This document shows, piece by piece, positions 43,289-53,830 of a stretch of DNA of 64,000 nt (position 1 is its first letter; the number at the start of each line of letters is the position of its first letter). The stretch is taken from positions 124,001 to 188,000 of the forward strand of contig NZ_LBMH01000004.1 in assembly GCF_001005305.1 (NCBI RefSeq), in the 5' to 3' direction. The translations under genes and the position numbers were made by a program. A model generated the notes under the pieces. The model saw only the letters and a list, made by a program, of their open reading frames with translations, was not told the DNA's origin and ran no database searches. This DNA comes from Kordia zhangzhouensis. Its GTDB lineage: Bacteria > Bacteroidota > Bacteroidia > Flavobacteriales > Flavobacteriaceae.

Positions 43289-43400
43289 AAATAAAAAATA
43301 TTTTTAGGAATTTGTGAAAATTTTAATAGATGAAATAGGAGAATGACAGCTTTTGCGTATTAAAATTTAATTCTTCACAATTAATACTGAAGTTTAAAGA

Positions 43401-43433
43401 TAAAAAAAACCGTTCAATTGAGGTGAACGGTTT
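43401..43433 (-). terminator. terminator of the acyl-CoA ligase gene
   Basis: AAACCGTTCA and TGAACGGTTT form a 10-bp stem with a 7-base loop. On the minus strand it is followed by a run of eight T, just after the ligase stop. Confidence 0.85.
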
Positions 43434-43440
43434 ATTGGTT

Positions 43441-45216
43441 TTATGCGCGATCATAAATTTTATCGCAATAGTCTTTATAGATTTCTTTGATGACTTTTCG
43501 TTTCATTTTCATGGTCGGTGTCAATTCGCCACCATCAATAGACCATACAACAGGAATGAGTTCAAAACGTTTGATTTGTTCCCACTTTCCGAAACTGCTA
43601 TTTGCTTCATCTACTTCTTTTTGAATGCGAGCAATAATTTCTTCTGAGCTACAGATTTCTTTTTCTGAAGTCCCGATGTTTTTTCCTTTCTTTTTGATCC
43701 AATCTTTGATGAATTCGAAGTTTGGCTGAATTAATGCTGCTGGCATTTTCTCGCCTTCTCCGATTACCATAATTTGTTCAATGAAACGCGATTGTTTGAA
43801 ACGGTTTTCAAGTAATGCAGGGATGACATATTTTCCTCCAGAGGTTTTGAACATGTCTTTTTTACGATCTGTGATTTTTAAGAAACCATCGGCACTTACT
43901 TCACCAATATCTCCAGTATGGAAGTATTCGCCAGACATTACACTTGCTGTTTTTTCAGGGTCTTTATAATAACCTTGCATTACATTAGGACCTTTAACAA
44001 GGATTTCTCCATCTTCAGCAATTTTTACTTCCACGTTATCAATTATGCGTCCTACGGTACCAATTCGGAATCCGCCATTGCGTTGATCATTTACAGATAT
44101 AACAGGAGAAGTCTCTGTTAATCCATATCCTTCCATGATAGGAATTCCAGCAGCCGCAAATACACGTGTTAATCGTGCTTGTAATGGGGCGCTTCCTGAA
44201 ACCATTAGTTCTAAGTTACCACCTAAACCTTCTTGCCATTTGCTAAAAATGAGCTTACGAGCTATTTTTAATCTAAATTCATACCACCAACCATTTTTAC
44301 CGTAAGGTTCGTATTGCAACCCAAGTTCAATAGCCCAAAAGAATAATTTCTTTTTAATTCCGGTTAAGTCGGCTCCTTTGGCATAAATTTTATCGTATAC
44401 TTTTTCATACAAACGTGGGACAGCTGTCATTACGTTTGGTTTTACTTCTTTTAAGTTGTCACTAATTTTTTCAATAGATTCGGCAAAGAATATTTCAATT
44501 CCACAGTATTGGTATAAATAGAGAATCATTCTCTCAAAAACGTGACATACAGGTAGAAAACTTAAAGCTCTTGCTTGTCCGTTGTGCAAAGGAACACGTT
44601 TTTGACTGTCCAATACATTTGAGACTAAGTTGTTATGAGAAAGCATTACACCTTTAGGTTTTCCCGTAGTTCCTGAAGTATAGATTAAGGTTGCTAAATC
44701 ATTAGACTTTACGGCATCTTTACGAGTTTGTAATTCATCATCATTGCTGGTGTCTTCTCCTAATTTTAATACTTCAGACCAATGTTGTTCACCAGCTACT
44801 TCATCAAATGTATAGACACCTTTTAGTTTGGTATTTCCTTTAATTTGATTTAGTTTTTCAATAATTTCTACATCAGAAACAAAGCAGTATATAGATTCTG
44901 AGTGGTTTAGGATATACTCATAATCTTCTTTTGCAATTGTTGGATAGATAGGAACGTTTTGTGCACCAGTTTGTAATATACCGATGTCCATAATATTCCA
45001 CTCTGTTCTGTTGTTAGTAGATATTACCGCTATCTTATCATTGGGCTGTACACCCAAACGTAACAAACCTCTACTAATCGCATTTGCTTGATCAATGTAT
45101 TCTTGCGTTGAAGTTGAAACCCATTGTCCGTTGCTAAAAGAAGTTAAGGATTTTGCTAGTGGGTAGTTAGCCAATTGATAGTAAGGAAAGTCAAAAAGTC
45201 TCTTTACATTCGTCAT
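43441..45216 (-). CDS. long-chain acyl-CoA synthetase (AMP-forming)
   Basis: The 591-residue enzyme activates fatty acids to acyl-CoA with ATP, feeding the neighbouring beta-oxidation enzymes. It shows the AMP-binding motif 'LIYTSGTTGKPKGVMLSHNN' (~175), 'GYGLTETSPVISV', 'FHTGDIGEVSADGFLKITD' and 'DRKKDMFKTSGGKYV'. The length fits the bacterial FAA1/FadD15-like class. It is a separate transcript with its own terminator, placed upstream of marR. Confidence 0.94.
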   Translation of the reverse strand: MTNVKRLFDFPYYQLANYPLAKSLTSFSNGQWVSTSTQEYIDQANAISRGLLRLGVQPNDKIAVISTNNRTEWNIMDIGILQTGAQNVPIYPTIAKEDYEYILNHSESIYCFVSDVEIIEKLNQIKGNTKLKGVYTFDEVAGEQHWSEVLKLGEDTSNDDELQTRKDAVKSNDLATLIYTSGTTGKPKGVMLSHNNLVSNVLDSQKRVPLHNGQARALSFLPVCHVFERMILYLYQYCGIEIFFAESIEKISDNLKEVKPNVMTAVPRLYEKVYDKIYAKGADLTGIKKKLFFWAIELGLQYEPYGKNGWWYEFRLKIARKLIFSKWQEGLGGNLELMVSGSAPLQARLTRVFAAAGIPIMEGYGLTETSPVISVNDQRNGGFRIGTVGRIIDNVEVKIAEDGEILVKGPNVMQGYYKDPEKTASVMSGEYFHTGDIGEVSADGFLKITDRKKDMFKTSGGKYVIPALLENRFKQSRFIEQIMVIGEGEKMPAALIQPNFEFIKDWIKKKGKNIGTSEKEICSSEEIIARIQKEVDEANSSFGKWEQIKRFELIPVVWSIDGGELTPTMKMKRKVIKEIYKDYCDKIYDRA

Positions 45217-45345
45217 TCTCTGATTTGGTTTTTTTGAAAGTGCAAAATATGAAATTTGTTAACCATTTTCAAAGGGAATGTTTAAAAAAGTATACCTTTT
45301 TCTAATAAATTGACAACAAGAGATCTGTTTGTCAAACATATATGT

Positions 45346-45377
45346 AAAAAGACCTGTAGCAAATACAGGTCTTTTTT
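45346..45377 (-). terminator. terminator of purL
   Basis: AAAAAGACCTGTA and TACAGGTCTTTTT form a 13-bp stem with a 5-base loop. It lies 27 bases beyond the purL stop and has T runs on both sides. Confidence 0.85.
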
Positions 45378-45403
45378 ATGAATTGTTATGTGTTGTGTAT
45401 GCG

Positions 45404-48400
45404 TTATTTATTTTTTTCTTCAATCCATAAGCGCGCATTTACGAAAGCTTCTAACCAAGGAGATACTTCGTCTTTTCTTCCTTGCGGATAGTGAGCCCAA
45501 TTCCATTGAAAGGTAGAGCGTTCAATATGCGGCATTGTTACTAAGTGTCTTCCCGAAGCATCACACATCATCGCTGTATTGAAGTCGGAACCATTAGGAT
45601 TGGAAGGATAAGCGTCATACCCATATTTTGCCACGATATTGTATTTGTCTTCTCCATAAGGAAGTTTGAATTTTCCTTCTCCATGACTAATCCAAACACC
45701 CAAAGTTGTTCCTGCTAAGCTAGATAACATTACGGAGTTGTTTTCTTGAATTGTAACCGATGTAAACGCACTTTCGTGTTTTTGTGAATCGTTATACGTC
45801 ATTTTTCCGTGTTCATCATGATCTGGATTGATGACTTCAAGTTCCATGAATAGTTGACAACCATTACATATACCTACTGAAAGTGTATCTTCTCGTTTAA
45901 AGAAGTTTTTTAAAGCAGTGTTTGCTTTTTCGTTGTATAGAAATGCGCCTGCCCAACCTTTGGCAGAACCTAATACATCTGAGTTAGAAAATCCTCCTAC
46001 TGCACCGATGAATTGGATGTCTTCCAAAGTTTCACGACCAGAAATTAAATCGGTCATATGAACATCTTTTACGTCAAAACCTGCTAAATACATCGCATTC
46101 GCCATTTCACGTTCGCTGTTGCTTCCTTTTTCTCTAATAATAGCCGCTAATGGACGTTTTGCAGTACTACGAGCTGAGTCGAGAAGTCCTGTAAAATGGG
46201 TTGGAAATGTATACGTTAGAGGTTGATGTTTGTAGTTTTCGTATCGTGCTTTTGCCAATCCGTTTGCCGTTTGTTTTTGATCGAGTAGGAAAGAGGTTTT
46301 GTACCAAACATCTCTGTACTCAGCAACACTTAAACTGAATTTTTCTTCGTGATTTTTTAGGTTTAAACGATCACTTTCAGTTACAGTTCCAATGGTAAAG
46401 AAAGGAATACCCGCTTTTGTCAATACACTTTCTACAGATGTGTCTACAGGTTGGAATACGATTCCGTTATTTTCTGCAAATAACAATTTGATAGTGTCTT
46501 TTTCGTCAAGGGCATCAAAGTTCAAATTGGCACCTAAATTGACATCAGCAAAACAAAGTTCTAGCAACGTTGTGATTAATCCGCCAGATGCCACATCATG
46601 TCCTGCTACAATTTTATCATTTTGAATAAGTTGTTGTATGGTATTGAATGCTTTTTTGTATAGTGTAGCATCTACAATAGTAGGTGTTTCGTTTCCTATT
46701 TTATGTAATGTTTGTGCAAAAGAACTACCTCCTAATTTGAATTGATCTTGAGATAAGTTAATGTAATATATAGGTCCTGCATTTTTTTGAAAAACAGGTT
46801 CTACTACTTTTGTAATATTAGTACAGTTTGCTGCTGCAGAAATAACCACAGTACCAGGAGAGATGACCTCTTCATTTGGATATTTTTGCTTCATCGATAG
46901 AGAATCTTTTCCTGTTGGAACGTTGATTCCTAAATCAATTGCAAATTCTGAAATGGCAGCAACTGCTTCGTATAAACGCGCATCTTCTCCTTCGTTTTTG
47001 CAAGGCCACATCCAGTTGGCAGATAGAGATACACTTTGCAGACCATCTTTTAAAGGAGCCCAAATAATGTTGCTTAATGCTTCCGCAATTGCGTTACGAC
47101 TTCCAGCAGAAGGATTAATTAATCCAGATATTGGGGCATGTCCTACAGATGTAGCGATGCCTTCTTTTCCAACATAATCCAGCGCCATTACGCCTACGTT
47201 ATTCAATGGAAGTTGTAGCGGACCAGCACATTGTTGCTTGGCTACTTTTCCACCCACGCAACGATCAACTTTGTTTGTTAACCAATCTTTACAGGCTACA
47301 GCTTCTAATTGTAATACTTGTGAGAGATAGTGTTCAAAGTTATTTTTTTCATAATGAAGAGCACTGTAAGAACGTTGTACTGTATGGTCTGTCATAATTG
47401 TTTTTGGAGAACTTCCAAACATATCACTTAATGCCAAATCCATTGGTTTGTCTCCATTGGTAGCTGATTCAAATGTAAAGCGATCATCATTGGTTACGTT
47501 TCCAACAGTATACATAGGAGAGCGCTCTCGTTCGGCAATTCTTTCTAACGTTTTGATGTGTTCATTGGAAATTACGAGTCCCATACGTTCTTGAGATTCA
47601 TTTCCAATAATTTCTTTGGCAGATAATGTAGGGTCTCCTACAGGCAATTTGTCAAGATCAATTTTACCACCAGTTTCTTCTACCAATTCAGATAAACAGT
47701 TTAAATGACCGCCTGCTCCGTGATCGTGAATAGAAACAATATGATTTTCATCACTTTCTACCATACCACGAATAGCATTTGCAGCACGTTTTTGCATTTC
47801 TGGGTTTGAACGTTGCACTGCATTCAGCTCAATTCCAGTAGAAAATTCACCAGTATCTGCGGATGAAACAGCTGCTCCACCCATTCCGATGCGATAGTTT
47901 TCACCACCGAGAATGACCACTTTATCACCTGCTTTTGGTGTGTCTTTGATTGCTTGCGAAGCTTTCCCATACCCAATTCCTCCTGCTTGCATGATGACTT
48001 TGTCATATCCTAACTTTCGAGCAGTAGTGTTTAAGTTGTCGGTATTTTCATCATGTTCAAAGGTGAGTACAGAGCCACATATTAAGGGTTGTCCGAACTT
48101 GTTTCCAAAATCAGAAGCTCCATTGGAAGCTTTGATTAAAATGTCAATTGGCGTTTGGTATAACCAGTCACGCGCAGGCATTGCATGTTCCCAAGGTTTG
48201 TTTTGAGAGTTTTCCAATCTTGAATAGGAAGTCATGTATACAGCAGTTCCTGCTAGAGGAATAGAACCTTTTCCACCAGCAAGTCTGTCACGAATTTCTC
48301 CTCCAGAACCTGTAGCAGCACCATTAAAAGGTTCTACAGTAGTTGGGAAATTGTGTGTTTCCGCTTTAAGCGATATTACAGAGTCAAACTCTTTTGTTTC

Positions 48401-49099
48401 GTAAAAATCAGGTTTATCAGCTGTTTTTGGTGCAAATTGTTGCACTTTTGGCCCTTTGATAAAAGCCACATTGTCTTTGTATGCTGAAACAATATCGTTA
48501 GGATGTTGCTTAGAGGTTTCTTTGATTAGTTTGAAGAGAGAAGTTGATTTTTCTTCTCCATCAATCACAAATGTTCCGTTAAATATTTTATGGCGACAGT
48601 GTTCTGAATTTACCTGAGAAAAACCAAATACTTCAGAATCAGTTAATTTTCTTCCTAGTTTTTTTGAAAGGTTGTTCAAGTATTCAATTTCTTCATCACT
48701 TAAAGCCAGTCCTTCTTGCTCATTGTAATGTGCAATATTTTCAATTTCTTGGATGGCTTCTGGTTCAATATCAATAGTAAACGTATTTTGATGTAACCCT
48801 TTATATTTTTGAAAAATCATCGGGTCATATTCAGAGAAGTCTTCAGCTACTGCTAGAAATTCTTCAATACGAATGATGCCTTGAATTCCCATGTTTTGAG
48901 TTATTTCAACAGCATTTGTGCTCCAAGGTGTAATCATTGCTGCTCGAGGACCAACAAAAAAAGCATCTAAAGATGCTTGTTCTATTTTTGCTGCGTTCCC
49001 AAAAAGCCAGTTTAGTTTTGCAACGTTTTCTGTTGATAATTCTTCTGCTGTTTGTACAGCAAATACTTTGCTGCGTACGTTTCCAAAGAAATGAATCAT
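45404..49099 (-). CDS. purL: phosphoribosylformylglycinamidine synthase, single-chain form
   Basis: The 1231-residue enzyme makes FGAM from FGAR, glutamine and ATP in purine synthesis. It contains the N-terminal PurS-like domain, two AIR-synthase-like halves ('HNFPTTVEPFNGAATGSGGE', 'DHGAGGHLNCLSELVEETGG', 'PTGKDSLSMKQKYP'), and a C-terminal class I glutaminase with Cys in 'GICNGCQLF' (~1078) and His-Glu in 'SHGEGKF' (~1138). This is the large fused type, not the split PurL/Q/S. A TAAATTTG box lies upstream at 49134-49141. Confidence 0.97.
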   Translation of the reverse strand: MIHFFGNVRSKVFAVQTAEELSTENVAKLNWLFGNAAKIEQASLDAFFVGPRAAMITPWSTNAVEITQNMGIQGIIRIEEFLAVAEDFSEYDPMIFQKYKGLHQNTFTIDIEPEAIQEIENIAHYNEQEGLALSDEEIEYLNNLSKKLGRKLTDSEVFGFSQVNSEHCRHKIFNGTFVIDGEEKSTSLFKLIKETSKQHPNDIVSAYKDNVAFIKGPKVQQFAPKTADKPDFYETKEFDSVISLKAETHNFPTTVEPFNGAATGSGGEIRDRLAGGKGSIPLAGTAVYMTSYSRLENSQNKPWEHAMPARDWLYQTPIDILIKASNGASDFGNKFGQPLICGSVLTFEHDENTDNLNTTARKLGYDKVIMQAGGIGYGKASQAIKDTPKAGDKVVILGGENYRIGMGGAAVSSADTGEFSTGIELNAVQRSNPEMQKRAANAIRGMVESDENHIVSIHDHGAGGHLNCLSELVEETGGKIDLDKLPVGDPTLSAKEIIGNESQERMGLVISNEHIKTLERIAERERSPMYTVGNVTNDDRFTFESATNGDKPMDLALSDMFGSSPKTIMTDHTVQRSYSALHYEKNNFEHYLSQVLQLEAVACKDWLTNKVDRCVGGKVAKQQCAGPLQLPLNNVGVMALDYVGKEGIATSVGHAPISGLINPSAGSRNAIAEALSNIIWAPLKDGLQSVSLSANWMWPCKNEGEDARLYEAVAAISEFAIDLGINVPTGKDSLSMKQKYPNEEVISPGTVVISAAANCTNITKVVEPVFQKNAGPIYYINLSQDQFKLGGSSFAQTLHKIGNETPTIVDATLYKKAFNTIQQLIQNDKIVAGHDVASGGLITTLLELCFADVNLGANLNFDALDEKDTIKLLFAENNGIVFQPVDTSVESVLTKAGIPFFTIGTVTESDRLNLKNHEEKFSLSVAEYRDVWYKTSFLLDQKQTANGLAKARYENYKHQPLTYTFPTHFTGLLDSARSTAKRPLAAIIREKGSNSEREMANAMYLAGFDVKDVHMTDLISGRETLEDIQFIGAVGGFSNSDVLGSAKGWAGAFLYNEKANTALKNFFKREDTLSVGICNGCQLFMELEVINPDHDEHGKMTYNDSQKHESAFTSVTIQENNSVMLSSLAGTTLGVWISHGEGKFKLPYGEDKYNIVAKYGYDAYPSNPNGSDFNTAMMCDASGRHLVTMPHIERSTFQWNWAHYPQGRKDEVSPWLEAFVNARLWIEEKNK

Positions 49100-49133
49100 T
49101 ATGTAGTTTTTGTGTGTTGTGTTTTAAAAAAGC

Positions 49134-49141
49134 CAAATTTA
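49134..49141 (-). promoter_or_regulatory. candidate -7 box (TAAATTTG) for purL
   Basis: On the minus strand TAAATTTG fits TAnnTTTG and lies ~35 bases upstream of the purL ATG. No convincing -33 element was found. The remaining gap to 49353 shows nothing else. Confidence 0.35.
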
Positions 49142-49353
49142 CTACATTTTCTAGTATTTTAACTTAAAAGTTACGCTATAATTTTTGAGTTATTCACGAG
49201 TTTTTGAACACTTTTTTTAGATTCACTAGCTTTAATTCATGAATTTAAAAATTCAAGGATTCAAGGTTCTTTATTTCGGGTATACTTTTCTTAAGATTGA
49301 TCTAAATTGATTTCGTTTTTTGTATCTTTCTTTCACAAACTTACACCAATTCT

Positions 49354-50460
49354 ATGTACACAAGACGAATTTTTCCTATCAAGGGAATGCTGAAATGGAC
49401 GCGACGTCACATTTATATTTTCATAATTTTGGCAATCATCCCTGTTATTTTTTATGAATTTATAGGTATACGATGGTTGCGTGTTCCTTGGTTACCTTTG
49501 GGTGTTTTGGGTACTGCAGTGGCTTTTATTGTCAGTTTTAAAAACAATGCTTCCTATGATCGATTGTGGGAAGCACGGAAAATTTGGGGAGGAATTGTGA
49601 ACGCTTCTCGTTCGTGGACGCTCATGGTAAAGGATTTTGTTACGAATCAATTTGCAACAAATTCTTTGGCAGATGCAGAAATTAAAACGATTCACCGTGA
49701 GTTGGTGCATAGGCATATTGCTTGGTTGACGGCACTCCGCTATCAATTACGAAAAGACAAGCCGTGGGAAACACATTTGAAAAAGTCGAAATCGAATCGT
49801 GAATTTAGAGCCAATTATTATTTGGTTTGTGAAGATGAAATTCCTGTTGAGTCTGCGGTGAGTCCATACATCAGTTCACAAGAAATGGAAGAAATTTTTG
49901 CGAAAGGGAATCAAGCATCACAACTTGTGGGAATTCAGTCAAGACGACTAAAAGAGCTACGTACTGAAGGATTGATAGATGATTTTCGTCATATGAAAAT
50001 GCAAGAAATGCTGACTGAATTGTACACATTGCAAGGTAAAAGTGAACGGATTAAAAATTTTCCGTATCCACGACAGTTTGCGACATTGAATTACATTTTT
50101 GTGTGGATATTTATTATTTTACTCCCTTTTGGAATGATTGATGGCTTTGAAACCATTGGAGCTAATATTCAAGCGCTAATGGAAACCAAACATTTGCATA
50201 CGATGAATATATTTGTAGACCTCGAAAAATTCTTTTCAGATCATTTTGTTTGGTTGTCTATTCCGTTCAGTGTGTTGCTTTCGTGGGTTTTCCATACAAT
50301 GGAAGCTATAGGAGAAAATACAGAGAATCCGTTTGAAGGCGGTCCTAATGATGTGCCAATTACCGATATGACACGTGGTATAGAGATTGATATCAGGCAG
50401 CTTATAGACGATACAGATATTCCAGATCCGTATCAATGGAGAAACCATATTGTGATGTAG
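49354..50460 (+). CDS. bestrophin family channel protein
   Basis: The 368-residue membrane protein has the bestrophin/UPF0187 features: 'IFIILAIIPVIFYEFIG', 'GTAVAFIVSFKNNASYDRLW' and 'EARKIWGGIVNASRSW' in the N-terminal part, and 'LIDDFRHMKMQEMLTELY' plus 'FPYPRQFATLNYIFVWIFII' later, ending in the acidic/polar 'IGENTENPFEGGPNDVPITD' and 'TDIPDPYQW' tail. Bacterial homologues form pentameric ion channels. It is a single gene with a downstream terminator shared in both directions. Confidence 0.92.
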   Translation: MYTRRIFPIKGMLKWTRRHIYIFIILAIIPVIFYEFIGIRWLRVPWLPLGVLGTAVAFIVSFKNNASYDRLWEARKIWGGIVNASRSWTLMVKDFVTNQFATNSLADAEIKTIHRELVHRHIAWLTALRYQLRKDKPWETHLKKSKSNREFRANYYLVCEDEIPVESAVSPYISSQEMEEIFAKGNQASQLVGIQSRRLKELRTEGLIDDFRHMKMQEMLTELYTLQGKSERIKNFPYPRQFATLNYIFVWIFIILLPFGMIDGFETIGANIQALMETKHLHTMNIFVDLEKFFSDHFVWLSIPFSVLLSWVFHTMEAIGENTENPFEGGPNDVPITDMTRGIEIDIRQLIDDTDIPDPYQWRNHIVM

Positions 50461-50486
50461 TGCATACTGCTCACTTATTATTAATT

Positions 50487-50524
50487 AAAAAAGACCGAAT
50501 TTATTAAAAGTTCGGTCTTTTTTA
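50487..50524. terminator. bidirectional terminator between bestrophin and fumC
   Basis: AAAAAAGACCGAA and TTCGGTCTTTTTT form a 13-bp stem with an 11-base loop, and it sits between converging stops at 50460 and 50548. Confidence 0.85.
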
Positions 50525-50547
50525 TATTTAAAATGTTCTCTAACAAA

Positions 50548-51945
50548 TTATTTCATTGCTCCAACCATATCTTCTGGTTTTACCCATTGGTCATATTCTT
50601 CAGGAGTTACATATCCTAAATTGATAGCTTCTTCTCGTAATGTTGTTCCGTTTTGATGTGCGGTATTCGCAATTTCAGCAGCTTTGTAGTATCCAATTTT
50701 GGTATTTAGCGCTGTTACCAACATTAAAGAGTTGTTTAATAATTCTTTAATACGAGTGTGATTAGGTTGAATTCCTGAAGCACAATGTTTTTCAAAACTT
50801 ACACAAGCATCTCCAATGAGTTGTGCAGATTGTAGTAAGTTTGCAATCATCATAGGTTTGAACACATTCAGTTCGTAGTGTCCTTGCGTACCTCCAACAG
50901 TTACAGCAACGTCATTCCCCATAACTTGAGCGCAAACCATGGTTAGTGCTTCACATTGTGTTGGATTTACTTTTCCAGGCATGATAGAACTTCCAGGCTC
51001 ATTGGCAGGAATGATAATTTCTCCAATTCCAGAACGAGGACCAGAAGCCATTAGGCGAATGTCATTTGCGATTTTATTTAAGGAAACCGCCAATTGTTTT
51101 AAAGCTCCATGCGTTTCTACAATAGCATCGTGTGCAGCCAAGGCTTCAAATTTATTTTCAGCAGTCACAAATGGAAGCTCTGTAAAACGAGCAATAAATT
51201 CAGAAACACGCTTCGCATATCCTTTAGGAGTGTTTAGTCCTGTCCCTACAGCTGTTCCTCCAAGAGCCAATTCGCTCAAATGAGGTAATGTATTTTCTAA
51301 TGCTTTTAGTCCGTGGTTTAATTGGGAAACATATCCAGAAAATTCTTGTCCTAGAGTAAGCGGAGTAGCATCCATTAAGTGTGTTCTACCAATCTTTACG
51401 ACTTCCCTAAATTCTTCTGATTTTTTCTTTAGCGTGTCACGAAGTTGTTTTACACCTGGAATAGTTGTTTCAACAATTTTCTTGTAAGCTGCAATATGCA
51501 TTCCTGTTGGGAATGTATCGTTGGACGATTGTGATTTATTTACATCATCATTGGGCTGTATTGTTTTTTCGCCTTCCCCAATTTTTTTTCCGGCCAATTG
51601 ATGCGCTCTGTTGGCAATCACTTCATTTACATTCATATTGGATTGTGTTCCAGAGCCTGTTTGCCAAATAACTAGAGGGAATTGATCGTCATGTTTTCCT
51701 GCCAAGATTTCATCGCACACAGCAGCGATTAAATCTCTTTTTTCGATTGGTAATACACCTAACTCACAGTTGGTAAATGCAGCAGCCTTCTTTAAGTAAG
51801 CAAATCCATATACAACTTCAAGTGGCATGCTAGCAGGAGCACCAATCTTAAAATTATTTCTTGAGCGTTCGGTTTGTGCACCCCAAATTTTATCAGCGGG
51901 TACTTTCACTTCGCCCATGGTATCTTTTTCAATTCTATATTCCAT
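50548..51945 (-). CDS. fumC: class II fumarate hydratase
   Basis: The 465-residue enzyme interconverts fumarate and malate in the TCA cycle without an iron-sulfur cluster. It shows '[19 protein letters not shown]', '[17 protein letters not shown]', '[17 protein letters not shown]' and the signature '[17 protein letters not shown]' with the catalytic Ser (~317). Its length is typical. A TAATTTTG box lies 23 bases upstream of its ATG on the minus strand (51968-51975). Confidence 0.97.
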   Translation of the reverse strand: MEYRIEKDTMGEVKVPADKIWGAQTERSRNNFKIGAPASMPLEVVYGFAYLKKAAAFTNCELGVLPIEKRDLIAAVCDEILAGKHDDQFPLVIWQTGSGTQSNMNVNEVIANRAHQLAGKKIGEGEKTIQPNDDVNKSQSSNDTFPTGMHIAAYKKIVETTIPGVKQLRDTLKKKSEEFREVVKIGRTHLMDATPLTLGQEFSGYVSQLNHGLKALENTLPHLSELALGGTAVGTGLNTPKGYAKRVSEFIARFTELPFVTAENKFEALAAHDAIVETHGALKQLAVSLNKIANDIRLMASGPRSGIGEIIIPANEPGSSIMPGKVNPTQCEALTMVCAQVMGNDVAVTVGGTQGHYELNVFKPMMIANLLQSAQLIGDACVSFEKHCASGIQPNHTRIKELLNNSLMLVTALNTKIGYYKAAEIANTAHQNGTTLREEAINLGYVTPEEYDQWVKPEDMVGAMK

Positions 51946-51967
51946 GTGGATTAGTTTTTTTGCAGTG

Positions 51968-51975
51968 CAAAATTA
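51968..51975 (-). promoter_or_regulatory. candidate -7 box (TAATTTTG) for fumC
   Basis: It matches TAnnTTTG on the minus strand at a suitable distance from the fumC start. The -33 region is not clear. Confidence 0.35.
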
Positions 51976-52150
51976 ACCATTTTTGAATGTTGTAGAACAT
52001 TTTTTTAATCTTTTTACAATGAAATTAATTATAAAAGTTCTTTTTTTAGGGAAGCTTTAAACGAAGAAAATTGCGTAAAAATACGCGAACCTACTTATGT
52101 GTCTTTTAGTACCTTGTGTTCGCTAATTAACCTATAAAAGAGATAATACA

Positions 52151-53497
52151 ATGAAAACCGTATTCACATACACGGTGTTTTTATGTTTTGCATTGTTGAG
52201 TTGCAAACATAATACATCCAAATGCCCAAAATGTCCTGAATGTGCCAATTTCCACGCAGCGTCACATGAAATAAAAGTAGTGACACCAACGGTGACTCAT
52301 ACATTTTTGTCATTATCAGATGTTCATATAAATGAAGATATGATAGAAACCTATTATGGAAATGTTACAGGAACTCAATTATGGAGTAGAACCAAGGCGA
52401 AAATTGAAGCTGTTGTAAAAGAAGAAGAACCTAAATTTATGGTGTATTTAGGTGATTTGCCTGCTTATATTGATGCAACAAGAGCTCAAAATTCGCATGT
52501 AATGCTTGAAAATTTGAGAAATTTAGAAATAGGAATTCCAATCTTGTATTTACCGGGAAATAATGATTCGCTGGAAGGCGATTATCATTCTTTTACAAAT
52601 GATGAAAAAGAAACGGTGCTGTCAGAAGATACAGATGTGTCCAATCCATGGCCTATTATTAACAGTAATTCAACAACAATTCGCCCATTTAATTTAGATT
52701 TTAATACAGAGTTTGGATATTATTCAGTGGATTTGGTAGATAATGGAAATGTACTGAAAGTGATAGCTTTAAACACCGTAATCTTTTCTAATAATAAAAC
52801 ACATCCGTATGTTGGAGATGATGGAGTGTCTCAACAAGAGGCAACACAAAAACAAATGACATGGTTTGAGACAACTTTGCAAAAGTTAAAGCCTACTAAT
52901 CGTGTTATGCTTATGATGCATATTCCGATTGGTAAAGATGGATATGGAGGTGATTATATGTGGAAACAAAGTTTAACTTTTAAAGATCAAGCAGGAGTTA
53001 CACATAAGTTGCAAAATGGTTTTATTGATTTGTTAGAAAAATATCAATCAAATATTACAGGTGTATTGAATGGACATACACATACAGATGGATTGCGTCG
53101 GATATACAAGTCACATCAATCAGATAAAAAAAGAGATATGATTTCGTTTTCGATTTCAACTCCAGGAATTGCTGTAAATCATGATAATAACCCAGCTTTT
53201 AAATTGTTTACTTATGATAGTAAAACGTTTGACTTATTAGATTTTGAAACTTTTTTTGCTTCTCCAACAAAAATGATTTCACCTAAAGGAGATTTTAAAT
53301 TTATGAAGGATTCTAGCTATACATTTAGTGAAGTTTATCAGGTAAAACATATGCCTACGCCAATTTATAAAACACTAGAAAATCAGTCAGATACAGAAAT
53401 AGTAAGTCATGTAAACGAAACTCTGGGAGCACATTCACAGTATGATAAAAAGGTTGTATTACACCACCCAGAAGCCGTTAATGTGTATAAAAATTAA
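52151..53497 (+). CDS. metallophosphoesterase (sphingomyelinase-like), lipoprotein
   Basis: The 448-residue protein has a lipoprotein signal ('CFALLSCKHN') and a Cys-rich stretch ('CPKCPECANF') just after it. The calcineurin-like core shows 'LSDVHINED' (D-x-H), 'YLGDLPAYID' (GD), 'LPGNNDS' (GN-N/H-D), 'LMMHIPIG' (H) and 'LNGHTHTDG' (GHTH). The long core and C-terminal region match the acid sphingomyelinase-like phosphodiesterase class. It should hydrolyse phosphodiesters at the cell surface; the substrate is not known. Confidence 0.9.
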   Translation: MKTVFTYTVFLCFALLSCKHNTSKCPKCPECANFHAASHEIKVVTPTVTHTFLSLSDVHINEDMIETYYGNVTGTQLWSRTKAKIEAVVKEEEPKFMVYLGDLPAYIDATRAQNSHVMLENLRNLEIGIPILYLPGNNDSLEGDYHSFTNDEKETVLSEDTDVSNPWPIINSNSTTIRPFNLDFNTEFGYYSVDLVDNGNVLKVIALNTVIFSNNKTHPYVGDDGVSQQEATQKQMTWFETTLQKLKPTNRVMLMMHIPIGKDGYGGDYMWKQSLTFKDQAGVTHKLQNGFIDLLEKYQSNITGVLNGHTHTDGLRRIYKSHQSDKKRDMISFSISTPGIAVNHDNNPAFKLFTYDSKTFDLLDFETFFASPTKMISPKGDFKFMKDSSYTFSEVYQVKHMPTPIYKTLENQSDTEIVSHVNETLGAHSQYDKKVVLHHPEAVNVYKN

Positions 53498-53552
53498 CGT
53501 TGTATTGTTAATAATTATACTCGTTTCAGTATGAATATTGAATATAAACCAA

Positions 53553-53560
53553 TATCTTTG
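53553..53560 (+). promoter_or_regulatory. candidate -7 box (TATCTTTG) for the 54-residue membrane protein
   Basis: It matches TAnnTTTG exactly, 28 bases before the ATG at 53588. A TTG lies 12 bases upstream. Confidence 0.5.
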
Positions 53561-53587
53561 TAGGGAATTCGATAAATTCCGGAAAAT

Positions 53588-53752
53588 ATGTTTGAATTTG
53601 ATCAATATTTAGGATTCTTAGCTTTCCTTACCATCTTAACCATTGGATTTTGGTTAATGATTCTTTTATTGACTTTCATCGTTCCTTATTGGGTAGGTGG
53701 AGCTTTAAAAGAACGTTATGACGAGTGGAGAGCAGCTAAAAAGGACTCTTAA
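53588..53752 (+). CDS. 54-residue single-pass membrane protein
   Basis: The ATG at 53588 opens a 54-codon frame reading MFEFDQYLGFLAFLTILTIG, a hydrophobic helix continuing to 'FWLMILLLTFIVPYWVGG', and a charged cytoplasmic tail 'ALKERYDEWRAAKKDS'. A promoter box precedes it and a strong terminator follows 21 bases after the stop, so it is a complete transcription unit. Function unknown; small proteins of this kind often bind larger membrane complexes. Confidence 0.75.
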   Translation: MFEFDQYLGFLAFLTILTIGFWLMILLLTFIVPYWVGGALKERYDEWRAAKKDS

Positions 53753-53773
53753 ATACAAAAAGGACAAAGAATA

Positions 53774-53808
53774 AAGGGAACTTACTCAATTGTAAGTTCC
53801 CTTTTTTA
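53774..53808. terminator. bidirectional terminator
   Basis: AAGGGAACTTAC and GTAAGTTCCCTT form a 12-bp perfect stem with a 6-base loop, followed by Ts, between the converging small-protein gene and the DJ-1-like gene. Confidence 0.88.
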
Positions 53809-53830
53809 ATTTAACAAAGTTGTATTTCTT

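Noticed and set aside
28140..43440. Site-specific integrase or transposase near the array
   Set aside because: None of the ORFs in or around the island has tyrosine or serine recombinase motifs, so the array is called integrase-free in this window.
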